Source of the DNA: Bacteroides sp.
GTDB taxonomy: Bacteria > Bacteroidota > Bacteroidia > Bacteroidales > Bacteroidaceae
Direction: 5' to 3'
Assembly (NCBI GenBank): GCA_023665805.1
Contig: JAMPDJ010000005.1
Coordinates: forward strand, 83,102 to 147,101
DNA: 64,000 bases
Under the pieces are notes generated by a model that had not been told where the DNA came from, made no database searches, and saw nothing but the letters and a program-made list of their open reading frames with translations. Shown in pieces: positions 1-8,487 of the stretch. The number at the start of each line of letters is the position of its first letter. Within the stretch, counting starts at the first letter, position 1. The position numbers and the translations under genes were made by a program.

Positions 1-3
1 TGT

Positions 4-1059
4 TCATTCCTCTACCGCGGCACGCCACATTTTGCTGCCGCGCAGTTCCATGTCCATCTCTATGTTGTCGGTGTAGAGCAGTCCGGTGCCCAGTCCTTGC
101 GCCATGGTGATGCGGGGGCCGTAGACGCGTGCGGCCAGCAATGCCACGTTGCGCAGGCCTATGTTGCTCTCCAGCGCGCTGGTCATCCAAGAGGATATAC
201 CCCTCTTGCCGGCCTCGCTCACCCATTCCATGGCTCCTGTCATGCCCCCGTGCATGGTGGGCTTCACCACTATGTATTGCGGGCGGACGGTCTCCAGCAG
301 GAGGCGTTTCTCCTCCATGTTGTTCACGCCTATCAACTCCTCGTCCAAGGCTATGGACAGGTACTTTTCGCCACGGCTCCTTGCCTGCTCCTGCATTCGG
401 CACAAGCGTGCCATCTCTTTCCAACGGTATGGCGCTATGGGTTGCTCTATGGAGTGGATGTCGTATCGGGCCAGTGTGGCAATCTTGTCCTCGGCCTCGG
501 CTTCGCTCCAGGCCCCGTTGGCATCCACCCGCAGTTCCAGGGTGTGACTGCTGAAGCGTTGGCGTATGGTCTGTATCAATCTCAGTTCCTCCTCCCATTC
601 TATGGCACCTATCTTCAGCTTGATGCAGCGGAACCCCTGGCGCAACTTCGTCTTGACCTGTGCCAGCATGTCGTCATATCCTGCCATCCACACCAGTCCG
701 TTCATTGGGATTCCCGCCTCGGAGCGGGCGAAAGGCGTATCGTAGAGCAAGGGATTCTGCTGATAGTCGTACATGGCCGATTCCAAGGCAAACAGCAGGG
801 CGGGGTATGGACGCAATGTCTCGACATAGTCCGGACTGCCCAAGGCCTCTTCTATGAGGCGTGCCACATCGGACATGCGGGTGTAGGCATCTCGGTCGCA
901 GCTGAGATCCGGCAGCGGGGCGCATTCTCCCAGGCCTATTCGCCGGCCTGCATCATCGCGTATGGTGACGATGATGGCATCGTGCGTCAGATACTCTCCG
1001 CGACTGGTACGTGCCGGGCGGCGGAAATGCAGAGTGCGGTGGGAAAGGCTGATGTCCAT
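4..1059 (-). CDS. menC: o-succinylbenzoate synthase (MenC), enolase superfamily
   Basis: Converts SHCHC to o-succinylbenzoate by dehydration in menaquinone synthesis, in the cytosol. The 351-residue protein shows the enolase-superfamily pattern: the KxK pair at K147/K149, metal ligands D179 (RVDANG), E205 (SIEQP) and D239 (ALDEE), and the second catalytic lysine K266 in VVKPTMHGG. The gene is complete; its TGA stop lies at positions 4-6 on the window edge. It is the last gene seen of a minus-strand men cluster, 146 nt after menB, a gap in which no promoter was recognised. A menE ligase would be expected further left, outside the window. Identification rests on the motifs together with the men neighbours; the fold alone is shared with dipeptide epimerases. 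Confidence 0.93.
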   Translation of the reverse strand: MDISLSHRTLHFRRPARTSRGEYLTHDAIIVTIRDDAGRRIGLGECAPLPDLSCDRDAYTRMSDVARLIEEALGSPDYVETLRPYPALLFALESAMYDYQQNPLLYDTPFARSEAGIPMNGLVWMAGYDDMLAQVKTKLRQGFRCIKLKIGAIEWEEELRLIQTIRQRFSSHTLELRVDANGAWSEAEAEDKIATLARYDIHSIEQPIAPYRWKEMARLCRMQEQARSRGEKYLSIALDEELIGVNNMEEKRLLLETVRPQYIVVKPTMHGGMTGAMEWVSEAGKRGISSWMTSALESNIGLRNVALLAARVYGPRITMAQGLGTGLLYTDNIEMDMELRGSKMWRAAVEE

Positions 1060-1205
1060 AGGTTCAGTTCTTGTATAATGAGTAGGACTTGAAAATTACC
1101 GTGCAGTTACAAGATATGACATGATAAGCAGCAGTCGGCAATTCCTACTTACGCCTATTCATATGATTCATAATGGTGAGGTAAAGTTGCTGTACCTCAT
1201 GTGCG

Positions 1206-2048
1206 TTAGGGTATATAGGTGTCTCCCCATTCGGGTTTGCGCTTCTCCAGAAAGGCCTTTCCGCCCTCCTGTGCCTCGTCGCAAAAGTAATACAGCATGG
1301 TGGCATCGCCTGCCAGTTCCTGTATGCCTGCCTGGCCGTCCAGTTCGGCATTCAGGCCGCGCTTTATCATCCTGAGGGCGATGGGCGAGTGCTGCATCAT
1401 CTGTCTGGCCCACTCCACGGTGGTGTCCTCCAGTCGGTCATGAGGCACCACGGTGTTCACCAGCCCCATGTCCAAGGCCTCCTGCGCAGAGTAAAGACGG
1501 CACATGAACCATATTTCGCGAGCCTTCTTCTGTCCCACGATGCGCGCCAGATAGCTGGAGCCGAAGCTGCCCACCTTTGGGCCGGTCTGTCCGAAGCGCG
1601 CATTGTCCGCGGCTATGGTCAGGTCGCACACCACGTGTAGCACGTGCCCGCCTCCCACGGCAAAGCCGTTGACCATGGCTATCACGGGTTTTGGGATGGA
1701 GCGGATTTGCCTTTGCACGTCCAGTACGGACAGGCGCGGCACTCCGTCCTCGCCTATGTATCCTCCGCGTCCTTTCACGTTCATGTCTCCTCCCGAGCAG
1801 AAGGCGTTCGTCCGCATCCATTCCTCGCTGGTCTGCCCCTCGAGGCGCGGGGAGTCCGCCCCGGTCAGTATCACTACCCTTACCGATGCCGAGTCGCGGC
1901 AATATCGCATGGCATCGCTCATCTCCCAGGTGGTGAGCGGTGTGAATGCGTTTCTCACGTGTGGACGGTTTATGGTGATGCGTGCTATGCCCTCCCATTC
2001 GTCCAGGAGTATTTCGCGATACTCCTTAACGGTCTTCCATTGTCTCAT
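1206..2048 (-). CDS. menB: 1,4-dihydroxy-2-naphthoyl-CoA synthase (MenB) lacking the SFDGG-type active-site segment
   Basis: Crotonase-family enzyme that closes the naphthoate ring of menaquinone from o-succinylbenzoyl-CoA. Family signatures are plain: FCSGGD (residues 83-88), [18 protein letters not shown] (from 121), QTGPKVGSF (154-162), [14 protein letters not shown] (167-180). Oddity: homologues as I recall them read GSF-D-G/A-G-W/F/Y-G(A/S)SY, and the Asp there is the active-site acid (Asp185 in the M. tuberculosis enzyme). Here the protein reads [13 protein letters not shown], so four residues including that Asp are absent; the junction is between positions 1562 and 1563 and the frame is kept. 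The start overlaps the end of menD by 23 nt, indicating one transcript. The gene is surely menB by descent; whether the enzyme still works is open. Confidence 0.93.
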   Translation of the reverse strand: MRQWKTVKEYREILLDEWEGIARITINRPHVRNAFTPLTTWEMSDAMRYCRDSASVRVVILTGADSPRLEGQTSEEWMRTNAFCSGGDMNVKGRGGYIGEDGVPRLSVLDVQRQIRSIPKPVIAMVNGFAVGGGHVLHVVCDLTIAADNARFGQTGPKVGSFGSSYLARIVGQKKAREIWFMCRLYSAQEALDMGLVNTVVPHDRLEDTTVEWARQMMQHSPIALRMIKRGLNAELDGQAGIQELAGDATMLYYFCDEAQEGGKAFLEKRKPEWGDTYIP

Positions 2049-3624
2049 CGTATAGTATTATTTCCAGTAAAGAAGTTTCTTTCGTGTGCACGAAGGTCTC
2101 CAGCTGTTCCGTGCCCCGGAGATAGATCAGTCCGTGCTGCAATGCCGTGTGGCTGGCGCTTAACCCGTGCGTGCCCATGATGGCCTGACGGCTGCTTGCC
2201 GGAGCGGAAGGCAGGGGCAGGGTGTGGAATATGCTGCCACCGCCGTCGTTCAGCAGCAGTATGTGCAGATTTTGGGGCAGGGGTGATGTCCACAGGGCGT
2301 TGCGGTCGTAGAAGAAGGCCAGGTCTCCGGTGATGACGTATGTCTGCCTTCCGGGGCGGGCCAGAGCGTAACCTACGGCCGTGGAGAGCGACCCCTCTAT
2401 GCCGTTGATGCCTCGATTGCACAGTATGACCGGGGCGCAGGCTTGTGCCGTGTGGCGGCGCCATCTGTCCATGGCCGCCTGTGCCAGACGTACGGTGGAA
2501 CTGTTGGCCAGATGCACGGCGGCACCCTCGGGCAGCAAGGAGAAGAAGGTCTCCAGCAATTCCGTGCGGTAGTCCGTTGGTTCGGCCTCGGTCATGGGCA
2601 GCATGGCAGGCCGGCACTGCGGGCATCCGTATTCCATCAAGTCGTGCAGAAATTCGGTGGCAGTGGCTTGTACGGCCATGGTCTGGCAGCAAAAGAGGTC
2701 GGCCACCGCACCGTCCGTGCTCACGTGCCAGTGTTCTGCCGGGCGGTGCGTGCGGAAGAACCGTTTCAGTTCCTTGCTTATCATGTGTCCGCCCAGGGTT
2801 ATCACCCTTTCTGCCGGTTCCATTTCCGACCAGTCTATCAGAACCGGATTCACGTAGTATTGCGGAGGAATGTTGCTGAGGCTCTCGGCTATGATGGTAA
2901 AGTGTCGTGAGATACGTGACAGTATATCGTTGTCCGGCACCTCCTCAGGTGCCATCTGTCCGCAAAGGATGATGGTATGCCCGTGGGCGAAGGTTCCTCC
3001 CTCGTGGGCGTAGTCGATGCAGGAATGAGACAGAGCCGCGGAGCACTCGTGTGTGCAGTTCCTCAGACGTATGACTCTGGCCTCGGGGAGATGTCCTGTA
3101 GTGAATTCGTATATGGGTTCACCCACAGGCAGGTTGATGTGCACCGGGCCTCGTGGCTGTCTGGCGGTGCAGCACAGCATGGCCTCGTTCAGCAGCCTGT
3201 TGGCATGCCAAAGGTTGTCCTCGGGAAGATCTGCGCACATCCTCACCATTCGTCCCAAGGCTCCTGCCTGTGGCATCGTCTGCCCGTCCATCTGCCCTAT
3301 CCAGGCTCCTGGGCGGTCTGCCGAGATGAACACCACCGGCACCTGTCGGTAGTAGGCTTCGCATGCCGCGGGATGGAGGTTGGCCAGGGCGGAACCGCTG
3401 GTCACCACCACCGCCACCGCCCTGTCTGTGGCATCGGCCATGCCTATGGCCATGAAACCTGCGCACCGTTCGTCCGTGGCGGTATGCGTGCGGAATTCCG
3501 GAATCTGGCATACGCTGTGCACTATGCCCGCATCGCGGCTGCCGGGGCACAGCACTATGTCGCGCACGCCGTGATGCAGCAGCAGGGCGAGGGTTTCGGT
3601 TATGATGGGATTGGAACTGAGCAT
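2026..3624 (-). CDS. menD: SEPHCHC synthase (MenD), ThDP-dependent
   Basis: Joins isochorismate and 2-oxoglutarate with thiamine diphosphate to give SEPHCHC, the first committed step of menaquinone synthesis. The 532-residue protein has the three-domain ThDP layout. The N-terminal Pyr domain carries CPGSRDAG (26-33) and the cofactor-activating Glu in TDERCAGF (E52). The C-terminal PP domain has the Mg/ThDP motif around residues 430-465 ([13 protein letters not shown] followed by [11 protein letters not shown]). Length agrees with the family (about 550). The ATG at 3624 lies 24 nt downstream of the menF stop, and the 3' end overlaps menB, so the four men genes form one minus-strand operon. Confidence 0.95.
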   Translation of the reverse strand: MLSSNPIITETLALLLHHGVRDIVLCPGSRDAGIVHSVCQIPEFRTHTATDERCAGFMAIGMADATDRAVAVVVTSGSALANLHPAACEAYYRQVPVVFISADRPGAWIGQMDGQTMPQAGALGRMVRMCADLPEDNLWHANRLLNEAMLCCTARQPRGPVHINLPVGEPIYEFTTGHLPEARVIRLRNCTHECSAALSHSCIDYAHEGGTFAHGHTIILCGQMAPEEVPDNDILSRISRHFTIIAESLSNIPPQYYVNPVLIDWSEMEPAERVITLGGHMISKELKRFFRTHRPAEHWHVSTDGAVADLFCCQTMAVQATATEFLHDLMEYGCPQCRPAMLPMTEAEPTDYRTELLETFFSLLPEGAAVHLANSSTVRLAQAAMDRWRRHTAQACAPVILCNRGINGIEGSLSTAVGYALARPGRQTYVITGDLAFFYDRNALWTSPLPQNLHILLLNDGGGSIFHTLPLPSAPASSRQAIMGTHGLSASHTALQHGLIYLRGTEQLETFVHTKETSLLEIILYDETMEDR

Positions 3625-3648
3625 GACGTTGTCGGAATGGTGTGGTAC

Positions 3649-4782
3649 CTATTTTCGGAATACCGGAATGGAGGCCAAAGTCCCTAACTTGGCTTTCACC
3701 TCGTCTTTTTCCTCAATGAAGCGGCTGTCCGCCGTGATGCCTCCCCCGGCAAAGAACAGGGCCTTGCCTCCGGGGCGCATTTGCGCGCAACGCAGGTTCA
3801 CGTAGATGTTGGTTTCCGCCCTCAGGTTCAGTGGTCCGAGAAACCCTCCGTAGTACATGCGCTTGTTGCGTTCGAATAGGCGGATGAAGTTTCTGGCCTC
3901 CTCCTTAGGCAGGCCGCAGATGGCCGGCGTGGGATGCAGGAGGTCGAGGATTTGCAGCGGAGAGGTCTCTGTGGGCAGTTGGAAAGTGTAGTCGGTTCGC
4001 AGGTGAAACAGGTGTCCCGCCCTGGATGTATAGGGGCCTTTTCGTATGAACCTGGCCCCCAGCCCTTGCAATTGCCCCTCTATGTAGTCGGAGACTATGC
4101 GCTGCTCGTTGATGGTCTTTGCATTCCATTCTCCCTCCTCCCACATACGGGTTCCGGCCAGGGACATGGTGTGCCATTTCCGGCCATACCCCTCGAGAAG
4201 CAGTTCGGGAGTGCATCCGAACCAGCGGCCTCCGCGGCGCGTGTACACCAGATACACCATGGAGTTGGGGAAGAGCTTCGCGGCATGCACGAACAGTTCG
4301 TCCTCGCCTCCGCTGCCGTCCCAGTCCTTCAACTGCGAGAAGGACAGGACCAGCTTCTGGAAGTTTCCCCGGTCCAACTGGTTCTTGAATGAGCGGAAAG
4401 CCACCTTGTAGGCATCGCTCCCGTCTATGGGTGCCGTGCGGTCGTCTATCTCTATGGCCGAGAGAACTGTGCGGCGGGTGCGGTTCAGTCCGCGTGTTTC
4501 CTCCTCGATAAGTTCCCATCCCCTTACGGCCACATCCGGGCGTATCAGCAGGGCGGGAGTCTTGGACGTGACGATAAACGGGGCGAAGACAAAGCCGGAG
4601 GGAACATCATTGCCTCCTCCTGTGCCGGTATTTGCCGGTCCATGTGGATAGTGTCGCATGTCCACGGCCTCGGCCTCTCCTTCGGTCTGCAACACCAGAT
4701 GCGGCTCCCGTTCTCCCGGGAATCTGTACAGGGCAAAATCCAGCCCGCTGTCCAGCAGTCTTCTAACACACTTTACTGTCAC
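3649..4782 (-). CDS. menF: isochorismate synthase (MenF/EntC family)
   Basis: Isomerises chorismate to isochorismate and opens the men pathway. The C-terminal two thirds is a chorismate-binding domain: RIVSDYIEGQL, the substrate segment LLHPTPAICGLPKEEA, YYGGFLGPL, and the terminal FAGGGITADS...E stretch that supplies Mg ligands. Start choice: the frame is open from 5004, but the first 74 residues do not look like the family. A GTG at 4782 follows an A+T-rich stretch and begins VTVKCVRRLLDSGLDFALYR, which resembles family N-termini. A promoter -7 box at 4906-4913 would exclude the 5004 start but would also allow an ATG at 4875. First gene of the menFDBC operon. Confidence 0.9.
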   Translation of the reverse strand: MTVKCVRRLLDSGLDFALYRFPGEREPHLVLQTEGEAEAVDMRHYPHGPANTGTGGGNDVPSGFVFAPFIVTSKTPALLIRPDVAVRGWELIEEETRGLNRTRRTVLSAIEIDDRTAPIDGSDAYKVAFRSFKNQLDRGNFQKLVLSFSQLKDWDGSGGEDELFVHAAKLFPNSMVYLVYTRRGGRWFGCTPELLLEGYGRKWHTMSLAGTRMWEEGEWNAKTINEQRIVSDYIEGQLQGLGARFIRKGPYTSRAGHLFHLRTDYTFQLPTETSPLQILDLLHPTPAICGLPKEEARNFIRLFERNKRMYYGGFLGPLNLRAETNIYVNLRCAQMRPGGKALFFAGGGITADSRFIEEKDEVKAKLGTLASIPVFRK

Positions 4783-4905
4783 TGTATATATTATATATAA
4801 TAAGGTATGGTTTTTGCTGTTGATGGACGTTTCGTTGAACCATTTTGGCGAGGCGGACGGCTTGACCTTTGCCATGCTGGTGGAACGAATGACGTATTCC
4901 GATTG

Positions 4906-4913
4906 CAAATGTA
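4906..4913 (-). promoter_or_regulatory. men operon promoter, -7 box TACATTTG
   Basis: On the minus strand the sequence reads TACATTTG, an exact match to the Bacteroidetes TAnnTTTG -7 box, about 30 nt before the ATG at 4875 and 125 nt before the GTG at 4782. No clean -33 TTTG was found at the usual distance. It points away from the dyad array at 5049-5132. Confidence 0.5.
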
Positions 4914-5048
4914 GGCCTTTTTTATGAAAGAAAGACGTGCGTGGGCACATTAAATGCCGTTTAGCCGGAATAGGACGTTGGAATCCCATTCCAATTAGTT
5001 TCATTATTGCATCCGTGATGCCTTTGCCGAACCAATCCGCAGGCTCCA

Positions 5049-5132
5049 GACAATACTATTGTCAAACGGGCGACAATAGTATTGTCTGGAGCCTGACCAT
5101 AGTATTGTCAAGGTCTCGTCCATACTATTGTC
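5049..5132. repeat. array of four 15-bp dyads with 8-nt spacers (23-bp period)
   Basis: Four units of 15 bp start at 5049, 5072, 5095 and 5118, exactly 23 bp apart: GACAATACTATTGTC, GACAATAGTATTGTC, GACCATAGTATTGTC and GTCCATACTATTGTC. Each is itself nearly palindromic and the spacers are all 8 nt. Units 1 and 2 with their flanks also form a perfect inverted repeat with 24-bp arms (5040-5063 and 5072-5095) around an 8-nt loop. The same unit and spacing recur at 62445-62528. The array lies between the divergent men operon and the peptide island. Function unknown; a multi-site operator or protein-binding array is my inference. Confidence 0.85.
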
Positions 5133-5287
5133 GGTGTGACAGCGATACGACGACAACCAACGTCAAGTCATTGCCATTGGGTTGTGGCTTCCCGTATGTG
5201 TGGTTTTCAACTGCAATATCCAAATCAAACCCAGATGATGAATCTGACACCGAAAAACGATTTTTTAATCATATTATTCTATTTATT

Positions 5288-5318
5288 TTTGCAAATATAG
5301 AAAAAGATTGTATATTTG
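5288..5318 (+). promoter_or_regulatory. promoter of the peptide-export island
   Basis: TTTG at 5288-5291, a 19-nt spacer, then TATATTTG at 5311-5318, matching the Bacteroidetes housekeeping promoter form. Transcription would begin near 5325, giving a leader of about 80 nt to the small ORF at 5406 and 140 nt to the LanC-like gene at 5465. Confidence 0.65.
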
Positions 5319-5405
5319 TGGCACCTAAATCTAATAAAATAACACATTTGAATCGATACATTCGTTATTTATCTTTAGCGGTGGACAACAATTTCGGCGG
5401 ATGTA

Positions 5406-5474
5406 ATGAACACAATTAAAGCCGTATTGGGAAGAATCAAAAATGTTATATGCCAAGATAAATTATGGATGTGA
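5406..5474 (+). CDS. possible 22-residue leader peptide
   Basis: An ATG at 5406 opens a 22-codon frame (MNTIKAVLGRIKNVICQDKL, then WM) that ends at a TGA at 5472-5474, overlapping the ATG of the LanC-like gene at 5465 by 10 nt. The position just inside the leader and the overlap would suit translational coupling. Its composition is basic and amphipathic but nothing in it is recognisable. It may be chance. Confidence 0.25.
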   Translation: MNTIKAVLGRIKNVICQDKLWM

Positions 5475-6079
5475 ATCAACGTATATCAAACCATTTGATA
5501 TTAAAAAGTCTCGAACTACGGGACATCAGTCTTTACCACGGCAAGATGGGCCTTGTGTTGGCGCAGTATCTCTATGCACGTCAATCAGGACAGGGGCATG
5601 TCAGCGATTTTGCATGGGATTTGCTTCAAGAGGTTTATGAGGTAGTGAATGAAACGCTCCCGATAGGTTTGGAATATGGACTCTCTGGTATCGGCTATGG
5701 AGTAAGCCTGTTAAGAAAATACGGAATACTTGATTGCGACTTGGATGATGTGCTTTGCAGTATTGATCGGAAAATCATGTCCTATGACCCTCGTCGTATG
5801 GAAGACTTCTCATATAGAAATGGAATCTGGGGAGTGTATTGCTATATTCGTTTGCGAATGGAAACAGAGGGCAGAGTCAACTCTTTCGATTCACAGTATC
5901 TTCAGGAACTTCAACAAGCATTAGTGCTAATGCCTGCCTTTCGTAAGGGCATACCATATAGAGCGATTTGGGAAGATTTACAGGCACCCGAATGGAAATT
6001 TCCTGAGTTCCATGACAAACCAATTGGAATAGATGGCGGCCTTGCCTATTTCCTCGTCAGCAACCTTAATCTTGATTGA
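5465..6079 (+). CDS. LanC-like alpha-toroid protein, short, without zinc ligands
   Basis: A 204-residue protein with repeated glycine motifs typical of LanC-like (alpha/alpha)6 toroids: ISLYHGKMGLVLAQYLYA near 26-43, GLEYGLSGIGYGVSLL near 67-82, RNGIWGVYCYI near 117-127 and GIDGGLAYFLV near 188-198. The Cys-Cys-His zinc site of true lanthionine cyclases is not apparent and the protein is about half the usual length, so it is probably a scaffold or accessory protein and not a cyclase. Three nt later comes a glycosyltransferase whose C-terminal region contains a similar motif (GMAGIGVYLWW), so the two may form one toroid together (inference). First sizeable gene of the peptide island; noticeably A+T-rich compared with the men genes. 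Confidence 0.55.
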   Translation: MDVNQRISNHLILKSLELRDISLYHGKMGLVLAQYLYARQSGQGHVSDFAWDLLQEVYEVVNETLPIGLEYGLSGIGYGVSLLRKYGILDCDLDDVLCSIDRKIMSYDPRRMEDFSYRNGIWGVYCYIRLRMETEGRVNSFDSQYLQELQQALVLMPAFRKGIPYRAIWEDLQAPEWKFPEFHDKPIGIDGGLAYFLVSNLNLD

Positions 6080-6082
6080 AAC

Positions 6083-7699
6083 ATGAAATACTTTATAATT
6101 AACAATGCAAGTAGGGCAGCTTCCTATGGGATTGGCACTTATGTGCACCAATTGACAATGGTGCTTAAGAATTTGCCTTCTTTGCAAATTTACTTTATAG
6201 ACCTTTTTGCAGAAGAAAAAGAGTTCGCTGTAGAAAAGGATAAGGATGGCTTAATCCATTATAAAATACCTAAAACTTCTGCACGTATTGAGGATGAGAA
6301 GTATTGTAGAATGTCATATTACCTGCTGTCACCATATTTTTCTGACATAGGAGCGTCTATATTCCATTTCAATTATTTTCAGCATTACCCTTTTGCCTTG
6401 CTCATTAAGGCGAATAACATTATGTGTCGTATTTTTTTTAGTGTACACTATTTGAATTGGTGTTTCGAATTAGACGGAAATGTCTCGGCATTTAGGAAAA
6501 TAGTGAATGCAAAGGAGGTTGAAGAGAAACATCGCTCGATTGTCCGTGACTTTTTCCAGAATAAGCATTTCCTGCATTTGGCTGACGAGGTTATCACACT
6601 CTCTCGGTTTTGTAAGAATCTGCTTCAGTCTGATTATGACGTTTCACCTGAAAAACTCAAACTTATCTTCAATGGATTACAAGAACCTGCTGGAGAGTTC
6701 CCCATAGCGGAAGACAAAAAATCGCTAATTCTTTTTGTTGGTCGGTTAGATAAGATAAAGGGCGTGGATTATCTGATTGATGCTTTTCGTATAGTATTAA
6801 AAAAACATGAAGAAGCTCGTCTTGTCATTGTGGGAGATGGTGATTATAATGAGTGTTTAAAGCATTGCAAGGATATTTGGGGTAAGGTTATTTTCACCGG
6901 CAAGATTACACAAGAAGAGCTTTCGGTTTTTTATAGACAAGTTTTGGTGGGTGTGCTACCGTCATTTCATGAACAGTGTAGCTATACAGCTATTGAATTT
7001 ATGATGCATGGCATACCTTTTATCGGAACAGATTCTACTGGACTGAGCGAAATGTTTGATTGTGTTCCGCATCTACGGGTGCATATTCGGGAAACCGATT
7101 TTTCCGCTACGGAATTCACAATGAACTTGGCCAATGCAATTTGTTCTTTGTTGGAAGATGACCTAATGCGACAAGAAACGTCTCAAATTATGCGTGCCCA
7201 ATTCAAGGAGAAATACACGTTGCAGGAAATGGAAAAACATTTGGTGGGTTTAGTAGGAATGTCGAAATCTCAAACAGAAATATATCCGCTCTCTCATGAC
7301 TTCTTTAATGAATTGGATGATTATATGATTTCGCTTATCCATGATAAAGTTGATATAGATACCGACTTTTACGGCATGGCTGGTATCGGTGTTTATCTTT
7401 GGTGGCGTATTGGTTTACCTGACCTAAGGAAAGACGAGGCCAAAAGCTTTAAAATCAAAGAATACCTTATTTACTACCTTGATTGGTTTTACGAGACTGC
7501 AACGAATGAGCAGAAAGAGACTTGCGAACTGGAAATGGCAGCTACACTAAATGGTATGTATCATGTTGGGTTTTACAAGACAAGAGTCGATTCATTGATG
7601 GATTTACTTCATTGTAAAAATGGCATTGAGGCCTACGAAATTTTGTCTCCTCTTGTTATTCTGCAAAATGCGATGCGTATGTTCACCACTAAAACATAA
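6083..7699 (+). CDS. family 4-type glycosyltransferase with C-terminal LanC-like extension
   Basis: 538 residues. The front 395 form a GT-B glycosyltransferase: an N-terminal GIGTYVHQL motif, the linker ADEVITLSRFCKNLL, the nucleotide-sugar domain opening LILFVGRLDKIKGVDYLIDA, and the donor-site region LPSFHEQCSYTAIEFMMHGIPFIGTDSTGLSE. The remaining 140 residues hold DTDFYGMAGIGVYLWWRIG, resembling the toroid motif of the preceding gene. It resembles the glycosyltransferases that accompany Bacteroidales double-glycine peptide systems (TIGR04157-type, from memory). Donor and acceptor cannot be told from sequence; modification of an exported peptide or of a surface partner is inference from context. 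Spacing of 3 and 5 nt to its neighbours indicates an operon. Confidence 0.8.
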   Translation: MKYFIINNASRAASYGIGTYVHQLTMVLKNLPSLQIYFIDLFAEEKEFAVEKDKDGLIHYKIPKTSARIEDEKYCRMSYYLLSPYFSDIGASIFHFNYFQHYPFALLIKANNIMCRIFFSVHYLNWCFELDGNVSAFRKIVNAKEVEEKHRSIVRDFFQNKHFLHLADEVITLSRFCKNLLQSDYDVSPEKLKLIFNGLQEPAGEFPIAEDKKSLILFVGRLDKIKGVDYLIDAFRIVLKKHEEARLVIVGDGDYNECLKHCKDIWGKVIFTGKITQEELSVFYRQVLVGVLPSFHEQCSYTAIEFMMHGIPFIGTDSTGLSEMFDCVPHLRVHIRETDFSATEFTMNLANAICSLLEDDLMRQETSQIMRAQFKEKYTLQEMEKHLVGLVGMSKSQTEIYPLSHDFFNELDDYMISLIHDKVDIDTDFYGMAGIGVYLWWRIGLPDLRKDEAKSFKIKEYLIYYLDWFYETATNEQKETCELEMAATLNGMYHVGFYKTRVDSLMDLLHCKNGIEAYEILSPLVILQNAMRMFTTKT

Positions 7700-7704
7700 A
7701 TTTC

Positions 7705-8487
7705 ATGAATACTACATTTGCTATCGTACTTCCGGTTAGAATAGACAATGCGGATCGTCTTGACAACCTCAAAACAGTGCTTTATTGGGTTGACAAAATA
7801 GGATGTCCCATCATTCTGTTGGAGGCTGACAGAACCCCTCAAGTTGATACCATCATCTCTTTGTATGAACATGTCCGTTATTGTTTTGTGGAGGATAAGA
7901 ATAAGGTCTTTCATCGAACTAAATACATAAATGTGCTTCTGCGTATGGCGGATGTTGATGTTGTGGCTGTGTGGGATGCAGACGTAATCTTGCCTTATTC
8001 ACAAGTGAATGAAGCTGTCGTTTGTGTGAATACTCAAAGTGCCACGATTGTCTATCCGCACAATGGTACATTCCATACACTTTCTCCCAAGCAATCCTTG
8101 GAATTTAGAAAGAATCAGGATTTGCTCAGGTTTCAGAATGAGAAACTGACGTCCATGATGGGGCGTACGGCCTGTGGTGGAGTTTATTTGGTTAATCGCA
8201 AAAGATACCTTTCTCTTGGTGGGGATAATGAAAAGTTTGTTGGATGGGGACCGGAAGATGCCGAAAGACTGCATCGGGTTCAGATTGCAGGTGATAATGT
8301 GCGATGGATTTCATCCGGGCCACTGTACCACTTGCATCATGAAAGGAATGATTGGAATGATGTAAGTTTCCAAAAGAACATGCTGGTCATGCGAAAAGAA
8401 TTTGTCAAAGTCTGCAGTTTCAGCCAATCGGAGATGTGGACTTACATTTGCGATGAGCTATTACCTCTATCAAATGTGCTGCCATGA
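7705..8487 (+). CDS. GT2/galactosyltransferase-like glycosyltransferase
   Basis: 260-residue GT-A-fold protein. It begins NTTFAIVLPVRIDNADRLDNL, has an acidic WDADVILPYS motif near residue 92 (DxD-like nucleotide-sugar/metal site) and the signature GGVYLVNRKRYLSLGG...GWGPEDAERLHRV near 160-190, typical of the galactosyltransferase C-terminal (Glyco_transf_7C) family. It has no membrane segment and is presumably cytosolic. Its TGA overlaps the next gene's ATG (8484). The second sugar transferase in the island suggests a two-step glycan, but neither the sugar nor the target is known. Confidence 0.8.
   Translation: MNTTFAIVLPVRIDNADRLDNLKTVLYWVDKIGCPIILLEADRTPQVDTIISLYEHVRYCFVEDKNKVFHRTKYINVLLRMADVDVVAVWDADVILPYSQVNEAVVCVNTQSATIVYPHNGTFHTLSPKQSLEFRKNQDLLRFQNEKLTSMMGRTACGGVYLVNRKRYLSLGGDNEKFVGWGPEDAERLHRVQIAGDNVRWISSGPLYHLHHERNDWNDVSFQKNMLVMRKEFVKVCSFSQSEMWTYICDELLPLSNVLP

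Noticed and set aside
4783..5004. Upstream start of menF at 5004
   Set aside because: It lies upstream of a consensus -7 box at 4906-4913 and adds residues unlike the family.
5465..6079. Lanthipeptide cyclase, making the peptides lanthipeptides
   Set aside because: No zinc ligands are apparent, the protein is half length, and no LanB, LanM or other dehydratase is encoded; the peptides carry even numbers of Cys next to an oxidase, which suits disulfides better.
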